Source: Anaerolineae bacterium (GTDB lineage: Bacteria > Chloroflexota > Anaerolineae > B4-G1 > SLSP01). From it: DNA of 40,271 nucleotides. A model generated the notes under the pieces. The model worked only from the letters and a program-made list of their open reading frames with translations. It was not told where the DNA came from and did not search any database. The position numbers were made by a program, and so were the translations under genes. The stretch spans positions 1-40,271 of the forward strand of contig JAFGFB010000093.1 in the NCBI GenBank assembly GCA_016931315.1, read 5' to 3'. Below, one piece after another: positions 8,180 through 16,583 of this stretch (within the stretch, counting starts at the first letter, position 1; each line of letters begins with the position of its first letter).

Positions 8180-8725
8180 TCAACGATGGGTGTAGGTCCC
8201 CATCAATTCAGTCTGGGCCAGAACATGCCCCTCCATCGCACGTTCGACCTCGCGCTTAGAGGCGCCCTCCTCAAGCGAAAGCACGGAATCAAGCGCATAA
8301 AGCTTAAAAAAATAGCGGTGAACACCCCGAGGCGGGCATGGACCACCATAATTCAATCTCCGCCAGCTGTTTTTGCCATACAGGCTTCCATCCGTGCGCT
8401 CGGCTATACCTTGAGGCAGCTCATTTGTGGATGCCGGAATATTGAACAGAATCAAATGGTCCCAGACTCCAACGGGTGCATCAGGGTCGTCACAAATGAG
8501 AACATAACTCTGCGTCGCCGCCGGGGCGCCGCTCCAGGATAACGGCGGCGAGAGGTCCTCACCATCACATGTGTACAAAGACGGAATCGCTTCACCATGA
8601 ACGAATGCCGCACTGGTCAGTTTGAACATAGTCACCTCCTGCTCCACGATAGGGGTGGCAGTTTCCGGAGACCGGCACGCCACCAGCAGAAAAACCAATC
8701 CCAACAGCCCCAGACATTTCGACAC
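8180..8725 (-). CDS. YbhB/YbcL-type PEBP lipoprotein
   Basis: Phosphatidylethanolamine-binding-protein fold (Raf kinase inhibitor-like). The conserved motifs are CDDPDAPVGVWDHLILFNIP and NYGGPCPPRGVHRYFF, which line the anion-binding pocket in this family; the biochemical role is not settled. I place the start at a GTG with GGAGGT 6 nt upstream, which yields a compact lipoprotein signal, MSKCLGLLGLVFLLVAC, with the lipobox Cys as residue 17. A TTG 21 nt upstream, overlapping the homoserine dehydrogenase stop, is less likely. The protein is probably anchored on the outer face of the membrane. Confidence 0.9.
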   Translation of the reverse strand: MSKCLGLLGLVFLLVACRSPETATPIVEQEVTMFKLTSAAFVHGEAIPSLYTCDGEDLSPPLSWSGAPAATQSYVLICDDPDAPVGVWDHLILFNIPASTNELPQGIAERTDGSLYGKNSWRRLNYGGPCPPRGVHRYFFKLYALDSVLSLEEGASKREVERAMEGHVLAQTELMGTYTHR

Positions 8726-8742
8726 GCCTCCACCTCCACGCT

Positions 8743-9771
8743 TCAAGCAAAAATATCGAGAATATCCCGCAACATCGAAGCTGCCGACGGCACCGGGGTA
8801 AGTTCTTCGATAAAGGCCGTAATACTGCCAAAAATATCTGTATGGTAGACTACTCCCATCTGCTTGCGCCCCAGGTTTCCCAGGGGATGGTCGCGAGTCA
8901 GTGCCACAGGCTGAACAGAAAGCCGGACGCCGCCGTCCACACGCTCGGCCTTTGCCAATAAACGATAGCGGGAGCCCCGCTCTCTAGCCGCCTGTAATTC
9001 CGCCACGGATACTGCCGCCAGACCGGTCCGTTCGACGTCTTCTAAACGCGCCGGATAGCCCAGAACGGCATTGACCAGGATAACGAGCTTTGCGGCCGCA
9101 TCCCACCCTTCAAGGTCCCAGGAGGCATCCGCTTCAAGCACGCCCTCATTGCGCGCTCGTTCCAATGCAGCGTCCCAGACCACGCCTTCAGACAAAAGGT
9201 CCATGATATAACCTGTGACCAAATTGGGCACGGCCTCAAGGCATTCGACGATTGCACCGCGCAACTCACGTTGGCCCAAATTGATCGCGGGCAATCCGCC
9301 CGCCACCGTTCCATCGAAACGCAACTTGACGCCACACGCATCTGCCAATTCATGCAGCTCACGAAAAGCGATCACTAAAGGACCCTTATTAGGTGTGGAA
9401 ACATGCATTCCTCTTCGCATTGCAGCACGGATACAACTCAAACCAGGCTCCGCGCCCTGGCTCAGATTCACAGGTGAGGCTTCAAGGAGCAAGTCTGCTT
9501 CTGCTGACATGACCAACGCCAAGGCGCTTCCGCCGGGTTGCCCCACGCCGGGATAATCAGCAATACTGTGCCCCTCGCGTTTGAACTGTGCGACTAACGC
9601 CGGGCGCAGGCCATCAGGAGAATATGCTGTTCCACGACTATCGGCAGCGCCCACCAAGCGCAATGCAAGACCGTAGCGTTCCTGTAACCACGCATCCTTC
9701 TCTGCCAGCAACTCACAAAAACGTCGCCCCAGATTGCCTAAACCAATCAGCAAAAACCGTATCTCGCGCAT
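8743..9771 (-). CDS. Homoserine dehydrogenase (short form without ACT domain)
   Basis: NAD(P)H-dependent reduction of aspartate semialdehyde to homoserine, the branch point to threonine and methionine. The Rossmann motif is LLIGLGNLGRRF near the N-terminus; HVSTPNKGPLV and the catalytic segment LEGWDAAAKLVIL are characteristic. At about 342 residues it lacks the C-terminal ACT domain that mediates threonine feedback in longer enzymes, so allosteric control by that route is not expected. The ATG is chosen over an upstream TTG because AGGAG lies 6 nt before it. It is followed after 17 nt by the PEBP lipoprotein. MetH, downstream in methionine synthesis, is elsewhere in the window. Confidence 0.88.
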   Translation of the reverse strand: MREIRFLLIGLGNLGRRFCELLAEKDAWLQERYGLALRLVGAADSRGTAYSPDGLRPALVAQFKREGHSIADYPGVGQPGGSALALVMSAEADLLLEASPVNLSQGAEPGLSCIRAAMRRGMHVSTPNKGPLVIAFRELHELADACGVKLRFDGTVAGGLPAINLGQRELRGAIVECLEAVPNLVTGYIMDLLSEGVVWDAALERARNEGVLEADASWDLEGWDAAAKLVILVNAVLGYPARLEDVERTGLAAVSVAELQAARERGSRYRLLAKAERVDGGVRLSVQPVALTRDHPLGNLGRKQMGVVYHTDIFGSITAFIEELTPVPSAASMLRDILDIFA

Positions 9772-9848
9772 CAAGTGCTCCTATGTGAGAGTTCGAAAAT
9801 CGCTGCCCAACAAAGCCACGTTGTGCCCAAAACCGAATACCCCGCGCC

Positions 9849-11141
9849 TTAGGCATCCAGACGCGCAGCCAGGAGCGGGACCAGCATCTCAGCGGCATCC
9901 AATCCGCCATGCCGCCCCCGCAACCTTGATCGCAACGCGGGATCACGCACAAGGTACGCATCATCGCGCGCAATGCCAATGATATCGCCCAACCTGTAGC
10001 CCAGCTCGGGGTGTGGCGTGCCAGTGCCCAACAAACCGCTTTCGATCAACGCCTGACGAGAGAAAAAGGTAAAATGCTTACCAAGGTGCTTGTGGAGATA
10101 ATTCCAAACGAACGTGTATTGCCCTGGGCGTACATAGAAGAACGGCACACGGCTTTCCCCTAAGGGAGGCATGAAAAGGGCGTCGCGCAGCTGCGGATGA
10201 TCCTGCAAGACCACAGCAGCACGCGAAGGCGTGGTAATCTGGCCATGATCTGCGGTTAGCAAGAACAATGTTCCCTTGCGGTCCGCTGCCGAAAGGCCCT
10301 CCCAGAAGCCCATTTCCAGCAACTGCGCGATGGAACAGATTTCCAATTCGCCGGTACGGTCCAAAGGCCCATAATGATGCGCCAGGCTATCCACACCACT
10401 CCAATAACCGCTCAGAACAAAGCGCTCACCCCGATGTTCGCGCAGCACCTGCCCCAGTAACCACCAGAACTCGGAAGCGAATCCATAACCTGAAATCTCT
10501 TTGACGCCACGATGCTGCATTTGCGAGAGTGGTGTGCCAACCAATGAGCGAGCTGTAACAGCATAAGTTGCGATGTCTTCAGCCTTTAGCGCTTGTGACA
10601 GCGTGGGCACCGGGATGAAGTTTTCCGCCTCAAAACCCCAATTGGCCAGCAATCCGGCGAAAGGCGCGTTAACTGTGGAGAACGATATCGCCTCCACAGC
10701 CATCGCCCACTCGCGCAGATAGAGCTCAAAAGCCAGTAGGCCGTGCTGCAAGGAGGGGCATCCGGTCCAAATTGTGTTCAGTACACTGGTGGTGGTTGAA
10801 AGAAAAGCCGTGGTAATGGGCAACAACCGCCCCTGTTGCGCCAAACGCGAGAAGATGGTCTCGGGGTGCGCTTTTAGCACCCATTGCAGTTGCTCCCAAC
10901 CAAGAGCATCCACAACAATGAGGACAACGCGCTCAACGCCATCCAACAGAGCTCCCAGCAATTCAGAATGGAGCGGCGGCATTGCACCAGGCAAATGACC
11001 ACCCAGTGTTTGCGTGATGGTTGCGGCAAGATTCGCAACCGAGATTCCCTCATAGCGAGGATAGACGAAATTCACCGGCAGATCGGCCAGCCCTTGAGGA
11101 CGATAAGAGCGCAAATCTTGCTCCAGGTCTATAAAATCCAT
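9849..11141 (-). CDS. Alkaline-phosphatase-superfamily phosphodiesterase/nucleotide pyrophosphatase-like protein
   Basis: Metal-dependent phospho-transfer enzyme. Motifs in order: first metal Asp78 in VVLIVVDALGW, Thr nucleophile region LSTTTSVLNTIWTG (115-127), Asp251 and His255 in SGVDSLAHHYGP, Asp298-His299 in LLTADHGQ and His411 in RGRHGGL. This matches the two-zinc site of type I phosphodiesterases. No signal peptide or membrane helix is visible, so it is probably cytoplasmic. The ATG has GGAG nearby upstream; a longer frame begins 48 nt earlier but lacks a ribosome site and overlaps the preceding gene. It follows the membrane-protein gene by 11 nt, arguing for co-transcription. The substrate is unknown. 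Confidence 0.85.
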   Translation of the reverse strand: MDFIDLEQDLRSYRPQGLADLPVNFVYPRYEGISVANLAATITQTLGGHLPGAMPPLHSELLGALLDGVERVVLIVVDALGWEQLQWVLKAHPETIFSRLAQQGRLLPITTAFLSTTTSVLNTIWTGCPSLQHGLLAFELYLREWAMAVEAISFSTVNAPFAGLLANWGFEAENFIPVPTLSQALKAEDIATYAVTARSLVGTPLSQMQHRGVKEISGYGFASEFWWLLGQVLREHRGERFVLSGYWSGVDSLAHHYGPLDRTGELEICSIAQLLEMGFWEGLSAADRKGTLFLLTADHGQITTPSRAAVVLQDHPQLRDALFMPPLGESRVPFFYVRPGQYTFVWNYLHKHLGKHFTFFSRQALIESGLLGTGTPHPELGYRLGDIIGIARDDAYLVRDPALRSRLRGRHGGLDAAEMLVPLLAARLDA

Positions 11142-11152
11142 AGTGCTCCTTC

Positions 11153-11677
11153 TTAACGTACAATTCCGTGAATAAGGTAAGCCACACACAGCAAGGATAC
11201 AGTCATGACGTATGGCAATACTCGTTCAGAAAGCGGCAACTTCTCGACCCATGCAACCCGGAATACGAGAGGGGCAGCCAATATCACCGATGAAGCAGCT
11301 ACTGGCAAATAACCCAATACCACACCGCAACCGGCGACTACGTAGACCAATACTGCCGCCAATTTACCGCCTTTTGAGGATAGCCCGCCCAAAGCGCAGG
11401 CAAACAAAGACACTAACAACAGGACCGTTGGAAAAACAACGCGCAAGTCTATCCACCCAACCAATACAACGTAGGCTCCAGGCAAAAACACTAAAGCAAT
11501 CCACCACGGCAACCACGCCACAAGTCTAGCCAATGCGAGCAACAAAACCACACCAGCGCTCACTATGCACAAAGCACGCCCCAGGGATAGAGTTCCCATA
11601 ACCTGCCAGGGAATCATGACAGCCAGTGGCAATACACACAATGTAGACAGCCCTAACTTACGTTGCGGATCAAGCAC
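11153..11677 (-). CDS. Polytopic membrane protein of unknown function
   Basis: About 174 residues, nearly all hydrophobic, with five or six predicted helices (for example LCVLPLAVMIPW, VVLLLALARLVAWLPWW, YVVLVGWIDL and the C-terminal VMTVSLLCVAYLIHG). No catalytic motif or family signature is recognised. The GTG start has GGGAGG a few bases upstream; an ATG 27 nt further upstream is possible but lacks spacing from any ribosome site. It lies between the lipoprotein metalloprotease and the phosphodiesterase with 38- and 11-nt gaps, suggesting a joint cell-envelope role that cannot be specified. Confidence 0.7.
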   Translation of the reverse strand: MLDPQRKLGLSTLCVLPLAVMIPWQVMGTLSLGRALCIVSAGVVLLLALARLVAWLPWWIALVFLPGAYVVLVGWIDLRVVFPTVLLLVSLFACALGGLSSKGGKLAAVLVYVVAGCGVVLGYLPVAASSVILAAPLVFRVAWVEKLPLSERVLPYVMTVSLLCVAYLIHGIVR

Positions 11678-11715
11678 ACTTCCTCCCTGGGCACAAAACA
11701 CCATCCCTCAAGAAA

Positions 11716-13515
11716 TCAATTCTCCAACTGCGGTCCCACAACGGTCCACGAATCAAAGTCAGCACCACGAGCTGCCCACAACAGGCGCTTTGTGGGCCAG
11801 TTTGACCGATCCAACGCGTAAACAACGCAACCCGGCGCACGTTGCCCCACATCAGCGCCATCCTCAAAGCAAATCGTTCGATACGGCTCATAACCTCGCG
11901 CCATGACCGCCTCAACCAGTGCTCTCATCCTGACAACCGCTTCGGGCGCAGCAGATGTGCCGTCATGCAAAGCAACACGCAACGCCTCAAGAGTGGCCGC
12001 TGCCTCTTCAGGGTCGCCAGTGCGCAAAGCCTCTTGAGTCATCTGCAGCAATAGCTCCAGGGAAATAGCCTCCGGGTCCCGAGGACGCCGTACCAGGTCT
12101 GCCGTTATACCGCGTTCAACCGCCGCTGCTGGATCGAACAGAATTCCGGTCAGGTAGTTGGCCGATGGATCATGAAGCTGTTGGTAAAGCCGCATGGTAT
12201 CCATTAATAACCATTCACCTTCGAGGATGCGAAGTTCTTCCGCAGATACATGCAGAGAACGCAGCCAGCGTAGCCACTCTTGTTCCAACTGCGGCATCGC
12301 AGGCAAGTCCACCGCCGTCAATCCCGCTGTCAGGCGCGCCGATTCATCCCCCCGGGCTGCCGTAAATGCCCCGCATAGCTGCTGCACTCCCTCCCAACCG
12401 CGTTCTTCAACAATGTACGCCACCAACGCCCCGGCTTCCAGATAACCAATCTCATGTTGCTGACGGTAGAAATCTGCCAGAAGCTGCTCTAGCGGAATGT
12501 ATCTTCCGGTCTGCAACAATCCAGACGCCTTGCGTGGCAGAGATTCGGGCCAGTAATGTCCCCCCGCAACCCACACAGCCAAGCCCTCGCGGAACAGCGC
12601 CGGTAAGGCATCGCACTCCCAAGCACTATCCAGGCGATGCGTCAATTCATGGCGCAGCAAAAGCGTCATCTCCGCGGGTGCATAAGCACGATCCGTGTAT
12701 GATATGGCCACCCAATCGCTTGTTGCATATCCGCCCTGTCCAACCACGCGATCCAAAGCATAGATATCCAACGCCTCTGTGGTCGTCACACCCAGACGCG
12801 CCGCGACATCCGCATACGCACCTTGCGCCAACGCCAATAACGTAGCCGCATCACGCTCGGCTGCCGAACCGGTGACATAATGCAACCGAATCCCTGGGGC
12901 AGATTGCAAATCCCAGCGCACGCCGGGCTCGGGGGGCGGAAGCGCCGTCCGATTTTGTAGGGGCACTTCAAGCGTCAAGACATTGTTGGCAAGCTCGGTA
13001 TCCCGTACATCGGGCGGCGCCAACAATGTCACGGTAAATGATTGTGATCCGCTTAAGCCAGTCGTATCCCAGACCCAAACAAAACGTGCACGCGGCTGGC
13101 GATCAAAACCAACAGGCACCACCGGGCTGGATAATAGACGCCCATCCGGCAAGGCGAGCGTCACCGTAAAGGGAGCGTCATATCCCATTGAGAGCAAAGG
13201 CTCAATATCAAACGAAAGCCAATCTCCGCTAGCGGGAGGTAAAGGATAAACTCGCACCAATGCAGGATCAAGCCGCGGCTCGGGTATTGAAGTCGCCGTA
13301 GGTGTTAGCGTCGAAGTGGGCACAGCAGCAGTCATAGAAGGTGGCGGAGTACTCATGGCTGCAGGTGAGGGAAGCGTGGCTGTAGGCGAAGGTGTGGTTG
13401 AAGGCAAAGCAACTGCGGTAGCAGGCGGCAAAAGTGGCGCCGCCGCACAGGCGGTCAGCCCACACAGAATCCAGACGGAAAATAGCGTTCTCAAGGCACG
13501 ATGCAGGGTGAACAT
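11716..13515 (-). CDS. Lipoprotein with gluzincin-type metallopeptidase domain
   Basis: A lipoprotein signal (LCGLTAC, lipid-modified Cys23) is followed by a Pro/Thr/Ser-rich tether (about 25-80) and a beta-rich, CARDB-like domain (about 88-190). A zinc peptidase domain follows: HELTH at 289-293, with Glu310 in LFREGLAVWVAGG as the likely third ligand, as in MA-clan gluzincins. The C-terminal ~200 residues are helical. It should sit outside the cell, held at the membrane. It has an excellent promoter whose -10 ends 6 nt before the ATG, and no ribosome site, so the mRNA is probably leaderless. It heads the six-gene minus-strand run. The natural substrate is unknown. Confidence 0.85.
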   Translation of the reverse strand: MFTLHRALRTLFSVWILCGLTACAAAPLLPPATAVALPSTTPSPTATLPSPAAMSTPPPSMTAAVPTSTLTPTATSIPEPRLDPALVRVYPLPPASGDWLSFDIEPLLSMGYDAPFTVTLALPDGRLLSSPVVPVGFDRQPRARFVWVWDTTGLSGSQSFTVTLLAPPDVRDTELANNVLTLEVPLQNRTALPPPEPGVRWDLQSAPGIRLHYVTGSAAERDAATLLALAQGAYADVAARLGVTTTEALDIYALDRVVGQGGYATSDWVAISYTDRAYAPAEMTLLLRHELTHRLDSAWECDALPALFREGLAVWVAGGHYWPESLPRKASGLLQTGRYIPLEQLLADFYRQQHEIGYLEAGALVAYIVEERGWEGVQQLCGAFTAARGDESARLTAGLTAVDLPAMPQLEQEWLRWLRSLHVSAEELRILEGEWLLMDTMRLYQQLHDPSANYLTGILFDPAAAVERGITADLVRRPRDPEAISLELLLQMTQEALRTGDPEEAAATLEALRVALHDGTSAAPEAVVRMRALVEAVMARGYEPYRTICFEDGADVGQRAPGCVVYALDRSNWPTKRLLWAARGADFDSWTVVGPQLEN

Positions 13516-13521
13516 AACTGG

Positions 13522-13550
13522 ATTGTAGCAGCGATTGTGTGAACAGGCAA
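13522..13550 (-). promoter_or_regulatory. Promoter of the metallopeptidase lipoprotein operon
   Basis: Minus strand TTGCCT (13545-13550), 17-base spacer, TACAAT (13522-13527). Transcription would begin at or next to the A of the start codon. Confidence 0.65.
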
Positions 13551-13564
13551 CTAAGAGTGGGCTT

Positions 13565-13642
13565 GTAGCTGTTCAGATTTGTCTGTTTGCACAACCTCTT
13601 CCAGTTTTCCCCCAAAATCTGTCCTATACCCTGAACAGTTGA
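13565..13642. repeat. Repeat family B copy 1 with inverted ends
   Basis: The 49-bp core (13584-13632) matches 32225-32273 at 47 of 49 positions. Here the core is bounded by GTAGCTGTTCAG (13565-13576) and CTGAACAGTTGA (13631-13642), inverted relative to each other and almost identical to the ends of the 30.8-kb element. It lies in the divergent gap between the metallopeptidase lipoprotein and rnd. Confidence 0.75.
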
Positions 13643-13760
13643 GTGCATTTCAACTCGGGGGAAAAAGCGAGCCCATTATCTTGCAAATGCCATTATTTGA
13701 GTGATTTTCCGCCCCGCCGCGAAAAATCACCGTTTTTATGCCTCCCTATGGGGACCCCCG
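13642..13760. repeat. Palindromic interspersed repeat, family A copy 3 (degenerate)
   Basis: Shares the AGTGCATTTCAACTCGGGGG and TTGCAAATGCC blocks with copies 1 and 2. Its palindrome is decayed (GTGATTTT 13701-13708 against AAAATCAC 13723-13730). It is bracketed by two identical 10-bp direct repeats, TGAACAGTTG (13632-13641 and 13761-13770). Confidence 0.75.
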
Positions 13761-13776
13761 TGAACAGTTGCACAGT

Positions 13777-13804
13777 TTGACAATCTACCCTGTCGAATGA
13801 TAAT
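13777..13804 (+). promoter_or_regulatory. Promoter of rnd, probably leaderless
   Basis: Perfect TTGACA (13777-13782), 16-base spacer, GATAAT (13799-13804), then 8 nt to the ATG with no ribosome site. The -35 box starts just 7 bp after the direct repeat that closes repeat copy 3. Confidence 0.75.
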
Positions 13805-13812
13805 GTTGCATT

Positions 13813-15000
13813 ATGCCCAGCTTGAATGAACGTCTATCTGAAATCCAAAGACCACCAATCCTGGTGACCACATCGCTCGCCCTCGCGCGCCTGATAGAAA
13901 GGTTGCAGCGATCGCTACGCGTTGCCGTGGACACAGAGTCCAACAGCCTGTTTGCATACCGCGAACGTGTCTGCCTGATCCAATTCTCCATACCCGGGGA
14001 TGATTTCCTGGTAGACCCCTGGGCGATTGATGACCTTGATCCACTGGCGCCCATTTTTGCCGACCCCCAAATCGAGAAAGTATTCCACGCAGCGGAAAAC
14101 GACCTGGCAGTGCTACGGCGGGATTTTGGCTTCAGCTGCCAGAACCTCTTTGACACTATGTGGGCTGGACGGATACTAGGATGGTCGGCAGTAGGATTGG
14201 GAAAAATCATGGAGCACTACTTTGGTGTGCCGCCCAACAAAAAATACCAACGGTACAACTGGGGTCAACGACCGCTAGAGCCTGATGCCATTGCCTATGC
14301 CCGCACAGACACACATTACCTTCTAGCGTTGCGGGATTTGCAGGCTGAGGAGTTACATGCCAAAGAGCGTTGGGAAGAAGCACAGGAAATCTTTTGCTAT
14401 CTGAGCCAGCACGTGACAACCCCGGCAGAACCACATCCAGCCATCACGTTCTGGCGCATTAAGGGGCTGCACGACCTGACCCTGGGAGAAAAGAAGCGTC
14501 TTTACCAGCTTCACCTCTGGCGAGAACATACCGCCGAACGTTTGGACCGTCCGCCCGTCAAAGTCGTTGGAGATGCACAATTGGTGCGCCTGGCGCAAGC
14601 TCAACCGCACACTCAAGAAGGGCTTGAAACCGCCGGCCTCAGCCCGATGCAACTCCGCCGGTTTGGGCGTGAGATTCTAAGTACACTTAACAGCAGGGTT
14701 GACAGCCTGCCGCACCAACCAGGCGACGATGGACGCCCACCCGATGAAGTGCTTGAACGTTATCAAATACTGCGCAATTGGCGTAAGGAAGTTGCCCATT
14801 GTCGTGGGGTGGAGTCGGACGTGATTCTACCCAATGCGGCGCTATGGGCCTTAGCCTGGAATCCACCACAACAGTCAGATGATCTACTCAACATGCCGGG
14901 CATCGGTCCCTGGCGGCAGAAAACCTACGGGGCAGATCTCTTAGGTATTCTGCGAGGCGCGGCCAACAGCTCGCCATGCGAAGAGCGCGTAAATCTATAA
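13813..15000 (+). CDS. rnd: Ribonuclease D (DEDDy 3'-5' exoribonuclease with HRDC domain)
   Basis: Processes the 3' ends of tRNA precursors and other structured RNAs. The N-terminal DEDDy exonuclease has Asp40 and Glu42 in VAVDTES, Asp97 in HAAENDLAVL, and Tyr162/Asp166 in AYARTDTHYLL. The C-terminal part holds one clear HRDC domain (about 310-385: ERYQILRNWRKEVA, then LNMPGIGPWRQKTYG) and probably a weaker one before it (about 215-300). At 395 residues it is close to E. coli RNase D. The strong promoter with the ATG only 8 nt after the -10 suggests leaderless translation. It is transcribed away from the metallopeptidase lipoprotein operon. Confidence 0.93.
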   Translation: MPSLNERLSEIQRPPILVTTSLALARLIERLQRSLRVAVDTESNSLFAYRERVCLIQFSIPGDDFLVDPWAIDDLDPLAPIFADPQIEKVFHAAENDLAVLRRDFGFSCQNLFDTMWAGRILGWSAVGLGKIMEHYFGVPPNKKYQRYNWGQRPLEPDAIAYARTDTHYLLALRDLQAEELHAKERWEEAQEIFCYLSQHVTTPAEPHPAITFWRIKGLHDLTLGEKKRLYQLHLWREHTAERLDRPPVKVVGDAQLVRLAQAQPHTQEGLETAGLSPMQLRRFGREILSTLNSRVDSLPHQPGDDGRPPDEVLERYQILRNWRKEVAHCRGVESDVILPNAALWALAWNPPQQSDDLLNMPGIGPWRQKTYGADLLGILRGAANSSPCEERVNL

Positions 15001-15125
15001 GTTCCCATCGGCAACACAAATGCCGCTTTCACTGGAAAAAAAACGGCAAGATTCGGGAAGTTGGTCTTTTATAGACCCGAGGGCGGCTACGATAGCTATA
15101 AAGGCAAACAAAAAGGAACAACATT

Positions 15126-16523
15126 ATGATAATTACCTTCTTGGGCGGCGTAGGGACTGTCACCGGCTCGATGTATCTGGTGCACACCAATCGTACGAAT
15201 ATTTTGCTCGAATGTGGGCTGTTTCAGGGAAAACGACAGGAGTCTTACGACCGCAACAAACACTTCGACTTCGACACACGCCAAATAGATGCTGTTGTGC
15301 TCTCGCACGCGCACATTGACCACTCCGGCAATCTTCCCAATCTGGTAGCGCAAGGATGCACTGCCCCTATCTATACTACCCACGCCACACGTGACTTGTG
15401 CGCTTCAATGTTGCCAGATTCGGGCAGGATACAGGAATCTGACGTCGCCTATGCCAACAAGAAACGTGCGCGGAAAGGGGAACCTCCGGTTGCTCCACTC
15501 TACACGGAGGATGATGCGCTTTATGCTCTACAACGCATCGTGGGTATAGGCTACAATCACTCTCTGGAAATTGCGCGCGATGTGCATATCACCTTTTTTG
15601 ACGCCGGACATATTCTCGGCTCTGCAATGGTACTCATCGAAAGCAAGGAGCGCGGGCGCCCGGTACGATTGCTGTTCAGCGGCGACCTGGGGCAACCGGG
15701 TCTTTCCATTGTTCGCGATCCTACCCCAATGCCCCCGTCAGATTACCTGATGATTGAGAGTACTTATGGTGATAGAGAACACCCGGAAGTAAATGATGGG
15801 CGTGAGTTACTTGCCGGTGCCATCAACCATGTTATCAAACGTGATGGTCGCATCATCATTCCCGCCTTTGCCGTAGGCAGGACCCAGGAAATCGTCTACA
15901 CACTACACGAAATGCACTATAAAGGACAGATTCCCGATATTCCAATCTATGTAGACAGCCCACTCGCCATGAATGTCACCGAGGTCTTCCGCCAACACCC
16001 GGAATGCTACGATCGCGAAACACGCCTGCTGCTGGAAGCGGTTGAAAGCAGTGACCCGTTGGGGTTCCGCCGGCTCAAGTACGTTCGCAATGTCGAGGAA
16101 TCTAAAGCACTCAATACGGCGCCCAACCCTATGATTATCATTAGCGCTTCAGGTATGGCAGAAGCAGGACGGGTGCAGCACCACCTCAAACACGCCATCA
16201 CCAATCCCAACAACATTGTCTTGATTACAGGTTGGCAAGCGCCAAATACTCTGGGACGGCGTATCGCCGAACGCGAGCCAGTGGTGCGAATCTTTGGCGA
16301 AGAGTTTCCGCTCCGCGCCGATGTCCGCATCGCCTATGGATACAGCGCCCACGCTGACCGACAGAATCTACTGGACTGGGCGGGACCTCAAAGCACCGCC
16401 AATCAAGCCACCTTTGTCGTCCATGGAGATCCCCAACCCGCACAGGCATTGGCAAACGGCCTGCGTGAATTGGGTTATCGCCGTGTCGAAGTCCCAACGC
16501 GTGGGGAAGTTGTGAAGTTGTGA
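15126..16523 (+). CDS. Metallo-beta-lactamase / beta-CASP RNA nuclease (CPSF73/YSH1-like)
   Basis: Zinc-dependent ribonuclease of the COG1236-like group. The metal motif SHAHIDHSG gives His61, His63, Asp65 and His66; DAGHILGSAM and FSGDLGQPG supply the remaining ligands. The beta-CASP insert (about 205-380) includes IIIPAFAVGRTQEIVY and IIISASGMAEAGR, and the C-terminal RMMBL segment is IAYGYSAHADRQ. At 465 residues it lacks the extra C-terminal domain of RNase J, so it is the shorter CPSF-type exo/endonuclease. AGGA lies 8 nt before the ATG. It follows RNase D by 125 nt, so RNA processing genes cluster here. The exact RNA targets are unknown. Confidence 0.92.
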   Translation: MIITFLGGVGTVTGSMYLVHTNRTNILLECGLFQGKRQESYDRNKHFDFDTRQIDAVVLSHAHIDHSGNLPNLVAQGCTAPIYTTHATRDLCASMLPDSGRIQESDVAYANKKRARKGEPPVAPLYTEDDALYALQRIVGIGYNHSLEIARDVHITFFDAGHILGSAMVLIESKERGRPVRLLFSGDLGQPGLSIVRDPTPMPPSDYLMIESTYGDREHPEVNDGRELLAGAINHVIKRDGRIIIPAFAVGRTQEIVYTLHEMHYKGQIPDIPIYVDSPLAMNVTEVFRQHPECYDRETRLLLEAVESSDPLGFRRLKYVRNVEESKALNTAPNPMIIISASGMAEAGRVQHHLKHAITNPNNIVLITGWQAPNTLGRRIAEREPVVRIFGEEFPLRADVRIAYGYSAHADRQNLLDWAGPQSTANQATFVVHGDPQPAQALANGLRELGYRRVEVPTRGEVVKL

Positions 16524-16583
16524 AGCTCCAAGAAGTGGGGAGCTGCAACTCAAACAGGTCTAGCATCCAGAAAGGAGAAAAAT

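Noticed and set aside
16508-16524. Tandem octamer at the end of the beta-CASP gene
   Set aside because: Only two short units (AAGTTGTG), within coding sequence at the stop; probably chance.
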